Shown here: piece after piece, positions 7,662-16,447 of the stretch
Layout of the letters: every line of letters begins with the position of its first letter
Position numbering within the stretch: position 1 is the first letter of the stretch
NCBI RefSeq assembly: GCF_001263205.1
Contig: NZ_CP012333.1
Coordinates: 6,872,501 to 6,936,500 of the forward strand
Source: Labilithrix luteola
GTDB lineage: Bacteria; Myxococcota_A; Polyangia; Polyangiales; Polyangiaceae
Length of the DNA stretch: 64,000 nucleotides
Direction of reading: 5' to 3'
Notes under the pieces: generated by a model
What the model saw: only the letters and a program-made list of their open reading frames with translations
What the model was told of the DNA's origin: nothing
The model's database searches: none
Position numbers and translations under genes: made by a program

Positions 7662-9920
7662 ATGGCGTACGACGGATTGCGCGCGTTCGTTCGCGTTTTG
7701 GAGCGCGAGGGAGAGCTCGTGCGCATCCAGCGCGAGGTCGATCCGCACCTCGAGCTGGCGGAGATCGCCGATCGGACGATGAAGGGGGGCGGCCCTGCGC
7801 TGCTCTTCGAGAACGTCAAAGGCTCCCGCTTCCCCCTCCTTATTAACGCGTACGGCTCACGCCGTCGGATGTCGCTCGCCCTCGGCGTGGCCGATCTCGA
7901 GCAGCATGCCCGTGCGATCGAAGAGCTCGTCCATACCCGCGCCCCGAAGAGCGCCCGCGAGCTCGCCGACATGGCGACCCGCCTGCCGGCCCTCGCTTCG
8001 GCGGTCCCGCGCAAGGCCTCGAGCGCTCCTTGTCAGGAGGTGGTGCTCACGGGCGACGACGTCGACCTCGACGCATTGCCGGTCATGACGACCTGGCCGA
8101 AGGACGGCGGCCCGTTCTTCACGCTGCCGAACGTCATCACCAAGGACCCGGACACGGGCATCCGCAACATCGGGATGTACCGCATGCAGCGCATCGACCG
8201 TCGGACGACGGCGATGCACTGGCAGATCCACAAGACCGGTGCGCGTCACTTCCGTCGCGCGAAGGAGCTCGGCAAGCGTCTCGAAGTGGCCGTCGCGTTC
8301 GGCGGCGATCCCGCCCTCACGTATGCGGCCACCGCGCCGCTGCCCGATGGCATCGATGAGTGGATGTTCGCAGGCTTCCTGCGCGGCCAGTCCGTCGAGT
8401 ACGTCCGCGCCAAGACGGTCGACCTCGAGGTCCCCGCGGGCGCCGACTTCGTGCTCGAAGGTTACGTCGATCCGAGCGAGATCCCGTTCGACGAGGGGCC
8501 CTTCGGCGATCACACCGGCTACTACACGCCGGTCGAGCCGTTCCCGCGCTTCCATGTGACGGCCATCACGCACCGTCGCGACGCGGTTTATCCGTCCACG
8601 CTCGTCGGCCCGCCTCCGATGGAAGACGCGTGGCTCGGCAAGGCCACCGAACGCCTGTTTTTGCCGCTCCTCCGGATGATTTTCCCGGAGGTCGTGGACA
8701 TGAACCTGCCCATCGAGGGCGCGTTCCACAACCTCGTCCTCGTCTCGATCAAGAAGCAGTACCCGTTCCACGCCTCGCGCATCGCGCACGGCATGTGGGG
8801 CTCGGGTCAAATGTCCTTCTCCAAGGTCATCTGCGTCGTCGACGACGACGTCGACGTACAGAACATCCCCGAGATCGCGTGGCGCCTTCTCGCGAACCTC
8901 GATCCCAAGCGCGACGTCTCCTTCGTCGATGGCCCCGTCGATCAGCTCGATCACGGTGCAAACCAGGCCTTGTGGGGAGGGAAGATGTGCATCGACGGCA
9001 CGCGGAAGTGGCCCGAGGAGGGCTACAAGCGCGAGTGGCCGGACGTCTGCACGCAGAGTGACGCCGTGAAGGCGCACGTGGACGGGATCTGGGCCTCGCT
9101 CGGCATCCCTTTGACCGCCCCGGGAGCATCAGGAGCCATGGGCAAAGACCGCCTCGTCGCCGAGCTGTCGGCGCGCAAGGATGCGCCCGCCTCCCACGCG
9201 AACGCGAATCGCGCCATGTTCGACCGCATCGCACCGACCTACGACCTCTTGAACCGTCTGATGTCGCTCGGCATCGACAAGCGATGGCGCAACAAGGCCG
9301 TCGCGCGCATCGCTTCGTTCTTGAAGCACGACGGCTCGGCGGTGCTCGACCTTTGCGCCGGCACGCTCGATCTGTCGGTGCTCCTCGAGAAAGCTCTCCC
9401 CGATTCGCGCATCGTGGCGTGTGACTTCTCCGAGCAGATGCTCGCCCTCGGGCAGAGCAAGATCACGCGAACGGAGACCGTCGTCGGCGACGCGCTCGAC
9501 CTGCCCTTCGAAGACGGTACGTTCGGCGCGGTCGTCTGCGGTTTCGGGATGCGGAATCTCTCGGATCTCCGCAAGGGCGTCCGCGAGGTGAAGCGTGTCC
9601 TCCGCCCCGGCGGCCTCTTCATCACCCTCGAGCTCTTCCAGCCGAAGCTCCTTCGAACGCGTGCGCTGCATCGTGCGGCGCTCGACGCGGCGTTGCCCGT
9701 CCTCGGCTCGGTCATCGCGAAGGATCGCGACGCCTACGCGTACCTCTCCGAGAGCATGCAGGGCTTCGTCACGAAGGCGGAGTACGAAGAGCTCCTTCGC
9801 AGCGAAGGCTTCGGCAACGTCGGCGCATCGGAGCTCACCCTCGGCGTGGCCTCGCTCGTCGAAGGTACGTCGCCTCTCGTGAGGTCGAGCGTCAACGGCG
9901 TTCACGAGGCGCGGGCATGA
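7662..9920 (+). CDS. UbiD-family decarboxylase fused to UbiE/MenG-type methyltransferase
   Basis: 752 residues from the ATG at 7662 (GGGAG upstream). Residues 1-about 490 are a UbiD decarboxylase needing prenylated FMN: RNIGMYRMQRID, EGPFGDHTGYYT with the conserved Glu residues, and the SGQMSFSKVICVVDDDVD region. Residues 493-745 are a UbiE-type quinone C-methyltransferase with FDRIAPTYDLLNRLMSLG, the SAM motif LDLCAGTLDLS and a post-motif CDFSEQML. Both steps fall late in menaquinone synthesis (decarboxylation of the prenylated dihydroxynaphthoate, then ring methylation), so the fusion joins consecutive reactions. An internal ATG (9138) with AGGAG upstream might also give free methyltransferase. 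First gene of the operon; overlaps ubiX by ATGA. Confidence 0.9.
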   Translation: MAYDGLRAFVRVLEREGELVRIQREVDPHLELAEIADRTMKGGGPALLFENVKGSRFPLLINAYGSRRRMSLALGVADLEQHARAIEELVHTRAPKSARELADMATRLPALASAVPRKASSAPCQEVVLTGDDVDLDALPVMTTWPKDGGPFFTLPNVITKDPDTGIRNIGMYRMQRIDRRTTAMHWQIHKTGARHFRRAKELGKRLEVAVAFGGDPALTYAATAPLPDGIDEWMFAGFLRGQSVEYVRAKTVDLEVPAGADFVLEGYVDPSEIPFDEGPFGDHTGYYTPVEPFPRFHVTAITHRRDAVYPSTLVGPPPMEDAWLGKATERLFLPLLRMIFPEVVDMNLPIEGAFHNLVLVSIKKQYPFHASRIAHGMWGSGQMSFSKVICVVDDDVDVQNIPEIAWRLLANLDPKRDVSFVDGPVDQLDHGANQALWGGKMCIDGTRKWPEEGYKREWPDVCTQSDAVKAHVDGIWASLGIPLTAPGASGAMGKDRLVAELSARKDAPASHANANRAMFDRIAPTYDLLNRLMSLGIDKRWRNKAVARIASFLKHDGSAVLDLCAGTLDLSVLLEKALPDSRIVACDFSEQMLALGQSKITRTETVVGDALDLPFEDGTFGAVVCGFGMRNLSDLRKGVREVKRVLRPGGLFITLELFQPKLLRTRALHRAALDAALPVLGSVIAKDRDAYAYLSESMQGFVTKAEYEELLRSEGFGNVGASELTLGVASLVEGTSPLVRSSVNGVHEARA

Positions 9921-10513
9921 AGAAGCGCAAGATCGTCGTCGGCATCACGGGGGCGAGCGGCGCGCCCTACGCCAAGCGCCTCCTCGAGGTGCTCCGCACC
10001 CGTGAAGACGTGGAGCTCGGCGTGTGCCTCTCGGCGACCGCCCCCGAAGTCTGGGCGCTCGAATGTGGCGGCAACCTCCGTGAAGAGATCGCGCCGCTGC
10101 CGATCTGGGGGATGCGCGATTACAACGCGCCTTTCGCGAGCGGCAGTGCGGGCTGGCACGCGATGGCCATCCTTCCGTGCTCGATGGGAACGTGCGCACG
10201 CGTCGCCCACGGCATCTCCGATACGCTGCTGACGCGCGCGGCCGACGTGATGATCAAGGAGCGCCGGCCCCTCGTCATCGTTCCGCGCGAGACACCGCTC
10301 TCGGTAATTCACCTCGAGAACCTGACCACGCTGGCGCGCGCCGGCGCGACCATCATGCCGGCAATGCCGTCCTTCTACGGCAAGACCAAGACCCTCGAGC
10401 AGGCCATCGACACCATCGTCGGTCGCGTGCTCGATCACCTCGGTGTGGAGCACGACCTGCTCCGTCGCTGGGGCGATCCCGATCTGCGTGTGAGCAAGGA
10501 GGAGCGATCGTGA
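9917..10513 (+). CDS. ubiX: UbiX flavin prenyltransferase
   Basis: 198 residues, normal UbiX length. N-terminal Rossmann motif VVGITGASGAPYAKRLLE, then CSMGTCARVAHGISDTLLTRAADV and the ERRPLVIVPRETPLS segment typical of the family. UbiX prenylates FMN to make the cofactor of UbiD, so its place directly after, and overlapping (ATGA), the UbiD-UbiE gene is functionally consistent. Its own stop overlaps the GTG of the next gene. Confidence 0.93.
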   Translation: MKKRKIVVGITGASGAPYAKRLLEVLRTREDVELGVCLSATAPEVWALECGGNLREEIAPLPIWGMRDYNAPFASGSAGWHAMAILPCSMGTCARVAHGISDTLLTRAADVMIKERRPLVIVPRETPLSVIHLENLTTLARAGATIMPAMPSFYGKTKTLEQAIDTIVGRVLDHLGVEHDLLRRWGDPDLRVSKEERS

Positions 10514-11085
10514 CGCGTTTCGTGGAAGAGGCAATCGCGCGCGCCGGGCTCTTGCCCGTGCTGACGGCGCGTCGGGGCGGCGAGATGGATGTGGTTCGCG
10601 GAGCGATCGCTTCGTGGCGTTCGGCGGATCTCCTCGCGCTCGGCGCGGTGGCCGATCTGGTGCGCGCCGAAGACGAAGGCACCGAGGTGCGCATCCACGA
10701 AGGCAACGACGACTCGGTGCTGTGGGTCGACGGTGCTCCCAGCGAGCTCGACGTGCTTCGCGAAGTGGCCGTTGCGCGTATCTCCTCGGCGCCCGGAACC
10801 AAGGTCGGCATCGATTGGGGCAAGTGGGGGCTCGAGCTCGCACAAGTGGCCCTGGGCTTCGGCGCGACCGACCTGCGCGGTCCGATCACGCGCAAGAGCG
10901 GCCTGCCGATCCTCGAAGACGAGACGAAGAAGGTCAAAGGGCAGGGCATGGTCGATCTGCGCTCGCTCATGAAGCGCGAGCTCGCGGACCTCGTACGGTA
11001 TGCGGGCCGCTTGCCGGTGTTCATCGGCGAGCAGGGCAAGAGGAGCGACGCGTCTTCGTCCACGCAGGAGGTGGCCGGTGCTTGA
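10510..11085 (+). CDS. MqnE/MqnC-like protein without the radical-SAM core
   Basis: 191 residues from GTG 10510, preceded by AAGGAGGAG. I do not know a named family for it. Its N-terminal segment (ADLLALGAVADLVRAE) resembles the start of MqnC/MqnE, and its C-terminal half (LREVAVARI, then WGLELAQVALGFGATDLRGPI, then ELADLVRYAGRLPV) aligns with the C-terminal half of the next gene product, MqnE (DVAQIALRFGADDIDGTI; ELVRLIREAGRIPV). The whole CxxxCxxC radical-SAM barrel between them is missing and there is no cysteine cluster. It may be a decayed paralogue kept as a subunit or regulator of MqnE/MqnC. It overlaps mqnE by 8 bases. Confidence 0.7.
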   Translation: MTRFVEEAIARAGLLPVLTARRGGEMDVVRGAIASWRSADLLALGAVADLVRAEDEGTEVRIHEGNDDSVLWVDGAPSELDVLREVAVARISSAPGTKVGIDWGKWGLELAQVALGFGATDLRGPITRKSGLPILEDETKKVKGQGMVDLRSLMKRELADLVRYAGRLPVFIGEQGKRSDASSSTQEVAGA

Positions 11086-12250
11086 TACGATTCGACAGAA
11101 GGTTCGCGCCGGCGAGCGATTGACGTTCGACGACGGCATGGCGCTCTTCCTCGAGCCGGATTTGCTCGCCGTCGGCCAGCTCGCCAACGAAGTGCGCGAG
11201 AAGAAGCACGGCGACCGCACGTACTTCAATCGCAACATGCGCGTCGAAGTCACGAACGTGTGCGTGGCCTCGTGCCTCTTCTGCTCGTTCGCGAAGCTCG
11301 AAGCGCACATGCCGGGCGCTCACACGATGACGCTCGAAGAGGCGTGGCACGAACTCGAGGTGCGGATGGATGATCCGCCCACCGAGGTGCACGTGGTCAA
11401 CGGCCTGCATCCGGGGCTGCCGTTCTCGTACTACGAGGACCTGCTCAAGGGCTTCAAGCGCATCAAGCCCGACGTCCACTTGAAGTGCTTCACGGGCGTC
11501 GAGATCCACTTCTTCGCCCAGCACTACGGCATGTCGTACCGCGAGGTGCTCGAGCGCCTTCGCGCAGCCGGCCTCGATAGCCTTCCGGGCGGCGGCGCCG
11601 AGATCTTCGACGAAGACGTTCGCTCGCGCATCAGCGCCGACAAGGCGACGGCGAAGGAGTACCTCGAAGTGCACCGCGTCGCGCACGCGATGGGCATGCG
11701 CACGAACATCACGATGCTCTACGGACACATCGAGACGTTCGCGCACCGTGTCGATCACATCCTGCGCGTGCGCGAGCTGCAGGACGAGACGAACGGCCTC
11801 CAGGCGTTCATCCCGCTCGCGTTCCACCCCGATGGAAACGGCATGAAGAACCTGCCGGCGCCCACCGCCGTCGACGACCTGCGCACGCTCGCCGTGAGCC
11901 GGCTCATGCTCGACAACGTCGATCACATCAAGGCGTACTGGGTGAGCCTCACCCCCGACGTCGCGCAGATCGCGCTTCGTTTCGGCGCCGACGACATCGA
12001 CGGCACGATCGTGCACGAGACCATCTACAAGGCTGCCGGCACGCGTTCGCCGGGCGCGCTCGGCTACAACGAGCTCGTGCGCCTCATTCGTGAAGCGGGG
12101 CGCATCCCGGTCGAGCGTGACACGCTCTACAACGTCGTTCGCGAGCATCCGCGTGCCGAGGCGCCGGAAGCGGCCATGAAGGTGAAGGAACGCAACAAGC
12201 GACTGGCCGTCGTGCAGCCCGCGCGTGGATCGAAGGAGGTCTCGTCGTGA
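11078..12250 (+). CDS. mqnE: Aminofutalosine synthase MqnE
   Basis: 390 residues from GTG 11078 (GCAGGAGG upstream). Radical-SAM enzyme with the 4Fe-4S motif CVASCLFC (Cys62, Cys66, Cys69). Further family signatures: VHVVNGLHPGLPFSYYEDLL, LDSLPGGGAEIF and the C-terminal LMLDNVDHIKAYW. MqnE joins 3-[(1-carboxyvinyl)oxy]benzoate to SAM-derived adenosyl to give 6-amino-6-deoxyfutalosine. It sits between the core-less paralogue and the MqnA-MqnC gene, both coupled by overlapping codons. Confidence 0.93.
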   Translation: MLDTIRQKVRAGERLTFDDGMALFLEPDLLAVGQLANEVREKKHGDRTYFNRNMRVEVTNVCVASCLFCSFAKLEAHMPGAHTMTLEEAWHELEVRMDDPPTEVHVVNGLHPGLPFSYYEDLLKGFKRIKPDVHLKCFTGVEIHFFAQHYGMSYREVLERLRAAGLDSLPGGGAEIFDEDVRSRISADKATAKEYLEVHRVAHAMGMRTNITMLYGHIETFAHRVDHILRVRELQDETNGLQAFIPLAFHPDGNGMKNLPAPTAVDDLRTLAVSRLMLDNVDHIKAYWVSLTPDVAQIALRFGADDIDGTIVHETIYKAAGTRSPGALGYNELVRLIREAGRIPVERDTLYNVVREHPRAEAPEAAMKVKERNKRLAVVQPARGSKEVSS

Positions 12251-14229
12251 CCACTGCTGGCAACGTGGTGAAGGTCGAGGAGGCGGACCGCCTGCGCGTC
12301 TACGCGGTCGAGTATCTCAACGCGCGCCCGCTCTGGGAAACGCTTCGCGACGGTCCGGCCGCGAAGATCGTCGACCTGCAGCTTGCGCGGCCGAGCGAGC
12401 TTGCACGTGCGCTCGCCGAGAAAGAAGCCGACGTGGGCCTGTTGCCCGTCGCGGCGGCGGCGACCATCGGCGACCTTCGCCTGATTCGTGGCATGGCCAT
12501 CGCGTGCCGTACGAAGGTGCGCAGCGTCTCGATCGTATCGGAGCGACCGATCCACGAGCTCACCTCGATCGGCCTCGATCTGTCGTCGCGCACCAGCGTC
12601 GTGCTCGGTCGCTTGCTCCTCCAGCGTCGCAAGCTCACGCCGCATCTCTTCGGCGCTGAGCCGCAAGCGGCAATCGAGGCCGTGAAGGATCGCACTGGCG
12701 CGCTGATCATCGGCGATGCCGCGCTCGACGTGGAGAACCGGTTCCCGTACCGCCTCGACCTCGCCGAGGATTGGATCGACTGGACGGGCCTGCCCTTCGT
12801 GTTCGCGGCCTGGTTCGCGCGGCCCGGCGCCGTTCGTGCCGAGCACGAAGAGCTGCTTCGTGCGGCGAAACGTGAAGGTCTTCTGCGTCGCGACGCGATC
12901 GCGAAGGAGCACGCGGCGCGCACGGGCCTCGCCGAGGCCTCGCTGCAGTCGTACCTCCGCGATTCGCTCTGCCACGATCTCGGCGACAACGAGCTTCGCG
13001 GGATGGAGCGCTTCTGGATCGAAGCGGCGCGTGCGCACCTGCTTCCGTCGTGCTCGGCGGTGTTCAGCGCGGCGGGTGATGCGGAGCCGGTATCGTCGGT
13101 GCGTCGTCCAATCAGCGCGCCGCCGCCGTCGCGCACCAGCTTCGGGACACGTGCACGTCCCTCGCTCGATGCGCTCCTCTCCCGCGCCGCCGATGGAGAG
13201 CGTCTCTCGCTTGCCGAAGGAACGCGTCTGCTTCGTGAAGGTACGTTCTTCGAGCTCGGTCTCGCGGCAGACGCCGTGCGTCGTCGCAAGCACCCGAAGG
13301 GCGTCGTCACCTATATCGTCGATCGCAACGTCAACTACACGAACGTCTGCACCACGAGCTGCCGCTTCTGCGCCTTCTACAGGCCGGTCGGGCATCCCGA
13401 AGGGTACGTTCTCTCGCGCGAGGTCCTCGGCAAGAAGCTGCAGGAAGTGGTCGACGCGGGCGGCGTGCAGATCCTCCTCCAGGGCGGTCTCAACCCCGAG
13501 CTGCCGCTGACCTGGTACGAAGATCTCTTCCGCTGGATGAAGAGCGAGTACAAGCTCGGTCTCCACGCGCTCTCGCCCGAGGAGATCATCCACCTCTCGA
13601 ACCTCGAGAAGCTCCCGGTCCGCACGATCCTCGAGCGACTCCACGCCGCTGGCCTCGACTCGGTGCCAGGTGGCGGCGCCGAGATTCTCGTCGATCGCGT
13701 TCGCCGCAAGATCGCCAAGACGAAGTGCACGAGCGCCGAATGGCTCGGCGTCATGCGCACCGCGCATCAGATGGGGCTCCGCTCGAGCGCCACGATGATG
13801 TACGGCACGATCGACACGCCCGAAGAGCGCGTGCAGCACCTCCTGAAGGTCCGCGATCTCCAAGACGAGACCGGCGGCTTCACGGCCTTCTTCTGCTGGG
13901 ACTTCCAGTTCGAGAAGGGCGTGCACATCCTCCCGGGCGAGCACGGTACGCACCTCTACCTGCGCACGCAGGCGGTCGCGCGGCTCATGCTCGACAACGT
14001 CGATCACGTCGGCGCCTCGTGGGTCACGCAGGGCCCGGCCGTTGGTCAGGTCGCGCTCCGCTTCGGCGCCGACGACTTCGGCAGCGTCATGTTCGAAGAG
14101 AACGTCGTCTCGAGCGCCGGCACCACCTTCGGCATCAACGCGGACAAGATCGAGGGGCGCATCAAGGAAGCGGGCTTCCGCTCCGTTCGTCGCAACGTTC
14201 GTTACGACTGGCTGACCGAACCGGTCTGA
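12247..14229 (+). CDS. MqnA chorismate dehydratase fused to MqnC cyclic dehypoxanthinyl futalosine synthase
   Basis: 660 residues from GTG 12247 (GTGA overlap with mqnE). Residues about 14-290 are MqnA, a periplasmic-binding-protein-fold dehydratase of chorismate, with the YLNARPLWETL signature and EADVGLLPVAA. A Ser/Pro-rich linker (about 285-310) leads to MqnC (about 310-658), a radical-SAM cyclase with CTTSCRFC (Cys368, Cys372, Cys375), QILLQGGLNPEL and LDSVPGGGAEIL. MqnA acts first and MqnC third in the futalosine route; MqnE, the second enzyme, is encoded immediately upstream. The reading frame through the linker is clean, so the fusion looks genuine. Confidence 0.92.
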   Translation: MTTAGNVVKVEEADRLRVYAVEYLNARPLWETLRDGPAAKIVDLQLARPSELARALAEKEADVGLLPVAAAATIGDLRLIRGMAIACRTKVRSVSIVSERPIHELTSIGLDLSSRTSVVLGRLLLQRRKLTPHLFGAEPQAAIEAVKDRTGALIIGDAALDVENRFPYRLDLAEDWIDWTGLPFVFAAWFARPGAVRAEHEELLRAAKREGLLRRDAIAKEHAARTGLAEASLQSYLRDSLCHDLGDNELRGMERFWIEAARAHLLPSCSAVFSAAGDAEPVSSVRRPISAPPPSRTSFGTRARPSLDALLSRAADGERLSLAEGTRLLREGTFFELGLAADAVRRRKHPKGVVTYIVDRNVNYTNVCTTSCRFCAFYRPVGHPEGYVLSREVLGKKLQEVVDAGGVQILLQGGLNPELPLTWYEDLFRWMKSEYKLGLHALSPEEIIHLSNLEKLPVRTILERLHAAGLDSVPGGGAEILVDRVRRKIAKTKCTSAEWLGVMRTAHQMGLRSSATMMYGTIDTPEERVQHLLKVRDLQDETGGFTAFFCWDFQFEKGVHILPGEHGTHLYLRTQAVARLMLDNVDHVGASWVTQGPAVGQVALRFGADDFGSVMFEENVVSSAGTTFGINADKIEGRIKEAGFRSVRRNVRYDWLTEPV

Positions 14230-14234
14230 ACGCC

Positions 14235-15485
14235 ATGAGCGTCCGCCTCTTCCACGCCGATCACGTTCTCCCGGGCGACGGACCGTCCATCGCCGACGGT
14301 GCGGTCGTCGTCGCCGCGCGAGGCCACGAGCTTCCGGAAGGAAGCGTGGTCGACGTGGGGCGCGCGACGGAGGTGGTGCCTCGCCATTCCGGCGCCGACG
14401 TCGTGCGTGCGAAGGGCGTGGTTTTCCCTGGCCTCGTCAACGCGCACACGCATCTCGAGCTCTCGTCGATGCGCGGCCGGGTGCCCGGTGGTCGAGGCTT
14501 CGTAGCCTGGGTCACCGGGCTCATCGGCACACGACGCGAGATGGCGCCCGAGGAAGATGCCGAGGGCGTCGCCCTAGCCATGGACGAGCTCGTGCAGTCG
14601 GCAACGGTCGCCGTGGGCGACGTGACCAACACGCTTGCCGCCGTCACCTCGCTCGCGCGCCGCGGCATCGGCGGCGCCGTGTTCCATGAGGTGTTCGGAC
14701 ACGACCGCGCGAGCGTCCTTCGTCGTGTGGAGGGGCTCCGCGTCGAGCGCGAAGAGCGCGTTTCGCAGTGGCCCACCAGTGACCTGACGTACGCGCCGGC
14801 GCCTCACACGCTCTACACCACGCATCCCGATGCCGTTCGCGCGCTCCTCGACGGGGCGCGCGCGCGCGGGGTCAAGACGAGCCTGCACATGGCGGAGCAC
14901 GCGAGCGAGCGTCGCGCCATCGAGCACGACGACGGACCTGTGCCGGAGTGGCTCCTGGGGATGACCAAGCACCGTCCCGCGTTCCCGAAGAAGCCGCTCT
15001 TCGACTACGCCGACGAGCTCGGGGCGCTCTCGCCCGACGTGCTTCTCGTGCACCTCACCGATGCGCGCCTCGAGGAGCTCGTGCGCGTGCGGGAGAAGGG
15101 CGCACCGGTGGTGCTATGCCCGCGCTCGAATCTCACGATCGAATCGCGCCTTCCGCCGCTCCTCGCCGTGCGTGAAGCGGGGATCGCGCCGGCGCTCGGA
15201 ACCGATTCGCTGGCGTCTTCGCCGTCGCTCGACGTGCTCGGCGAGGCCAAGGCTCTCGCGGATCGCTTTCCCAGCGTGCCCGCGTGGGAGCTGTTCCAGA
15301 TGGCCTCGTGGAATGGGGCGCGCGCACTCGGGCGCGCCGATCTGGGGCGCTTCGCAAAAGGGACGCGCCCGGGTGTCTTCGTGGTCGACGCCTCGATTCA
15401 GGGCGACCCCGCTGCCTTCATGCTCGCGAATCTTCGGCTGCCACGCCGTCAGCTCGCTTCACGTTTTTCGGAGTCTCAAGGATGA
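14235..15485 (+). CDS. Amidohydrolase, probable aminofutalosine deaminase
   Basis: 416 residues. Metal-dependent amidohydrolase of the TRZ/ATZ-deaminase type: HTHLELS (His ligands), HMAEHASE, HLTDA and LGTDSLASSPSLD (catalytic Asp). Position between mqnA-mqnC and the prenyltransferase gene points to deamination of 6-amino-6-deoxyfutalosine to futalosine (MqnX-type reaction). If that is right, the cell must have a futalosine hydrolase elsewhere. It starts 5 bases after the upstream stop and overlaps the next start (ATGA). Confidence 0.8.
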   Translation: MSVRLFHADHVLPGDGPSIADGAVVVAARGHELPEGSVVDVGRATEVVPRHSGADVVRAKGVVFPGLVNAHTHLELSSMRGRVPGGRGFVAWVTGLIGTRREMAPEEDAEGVALAMDELVQSATVAVGDVTNTLAAVTSLARRGIGGAVFHEVFGHDRASVLRRVEGLRVEREERVSQWPTSDLTYAPAPHTLYTTHPDAVRALLDGARARGVKTSLHMAEHASERRAIEHDDGPVPEWLLGMTKHRPAFPKKPLFDYADELGALSPDVLLVHLTDARLEELVRVREKGAPVVLCPRSNLTIESRLPPLLAVREAGIAPALGTDSLASSPSLDVLGEAKALADRFPSVPAWELFQMASWNGARALGRADLGRFAKGTRPGVFVVDASIQGDPAAFMLANLRLPRRQLASRFSESQG

Positions 15486-16366
15486 TCGCGCGTCTTCGGA
15501 AGTGGGCCGAGCTCGTTACGTTCTCGCACACGATCTTCATGATGCCGTTCGCAGCGGCGGCCGTCGTCTTGGCGATGGCCGTCCCGCACGAGAAGCTCAC
15601 GCCGCTTCGGCTGGGGGCCATCGTGCTCTGCATGGTCTGCGCGCGCACGAGCGCCATGGCGTTCAATCGCTGGGCCGATCGCGACATCGACGCGAAGAAC
15701 GACCGCACGAAGGGCCGCCCCGTCGCTTCCGGGCGCATCGCTCCGCGTGAAGCGCTGATCCTGACGGTCGTGTCGGGCCTCGCGTTCTGCGGGTTCGCGA
15801 GCCTCCTCGGTCGCTGGCCCGCGCTTTTGTCCTTTCCGGTTCTCCTCGTTCTCCTCGGCTACTCGCTGGCCAAGCGCTTCACGTGGGCCGCGCATGCGTG
15901 GCTCGGCTTCGCGCTCGCGCTCGCGCCGGGCGGCGCATGGGTCGGCATGGGCGCCACGCCGAACTCCGGCATCCTCGCCTTGATGGTGGCGGTGCTCACT
16001 TGGCTTCTCGGCTTCGACGTCCTCTATGCGCTCCAAGACGAGAAGTTCGATCGCGCGCACGGCCTCTTCTCGATTCCGTCGCGCTTCGGCACGCGCGGCG
16101 CGATGCGCATCGCCGCGGTCTCGCACGTGGTGACGGTGGCCATGCTCGCCGCAACGGGGTACTTCCTCCAGCGCGGCATCGTGTTCTTCCTCGGTGTGAT
16201 CGCCGTCGCGGTCGTGCTCGTCATCGAGCATCGTCTCGTGCGCCCGCGTGACGCGAGCCAAGGCGAGGTCGATCTCTCGCAGATCGGCAAAGCCTTCTTC
16301 GACTGCAACGCCTACGTGAGCCTCGGCTTCTTCGCGACGACCTTGGTCGACGGCCTCCTCCGCTGA
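15482..16366 (+). CDS. UbiA-family prenyltransferase (MqnP/MenA role)
   Basis: 294 residues, polytopic membrane protein with about eight hydrophobic helices. First Asp-rich motif NRWADRDIDAKNDRTKGRP binds prenyl diphosphate with Mg; the second is DEKFDRAHGLFSIP. These are diagnostic of UbiA enzymes. In this operon it should prenylate 1,4-dihydroxy-6-naphthoate (or its carboxylated form) before UbiD and UbiE act. It is the last gene of the operon; the next gene starts 81 bases on. Sequence alone does not separate MqnP from UbiA. Confidence 0.87.
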   Translation: MIARLRKWAELVTFSHTIFMMPFAAAAVVLAMAVPHEKLTPLRLGAIVLCMVCARTSAMAFNRWADRDIDAKNDRTKGRPVASGRIAPREALILTVVSGLAFCGFASLLGRWPALLSFPVLLVLLGYSLAKRFTWAAHAWLGFALALAPGGAWVGMGATPNSGILALMVAVLTWLLGFDVLYALQDEKFDRAHGLFSIPSRFGTRGAMRIAAVSHVVTVAMLAATGYFLQRGIVFFLGVIAVAVVLVIEHRLVRPRDASQGEVDLSQIGKAFFDCNAYVSLGFFATTLVDGLLR

Positions 16367-16447
16367 GCGTGAGTCACGAGACATAGCTCGTCGTGATGCA
16401 TTGCCGCGCGGGCGTTGCGCGATGTCTGCGCTACGCTTCTCAGGGCG

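Noticed and set aside
12127..14007. A 626-codon minus-strand frame
   Set aside because: Shadow of the MqnA-MqnC gene, whose motifs are unambiguous.
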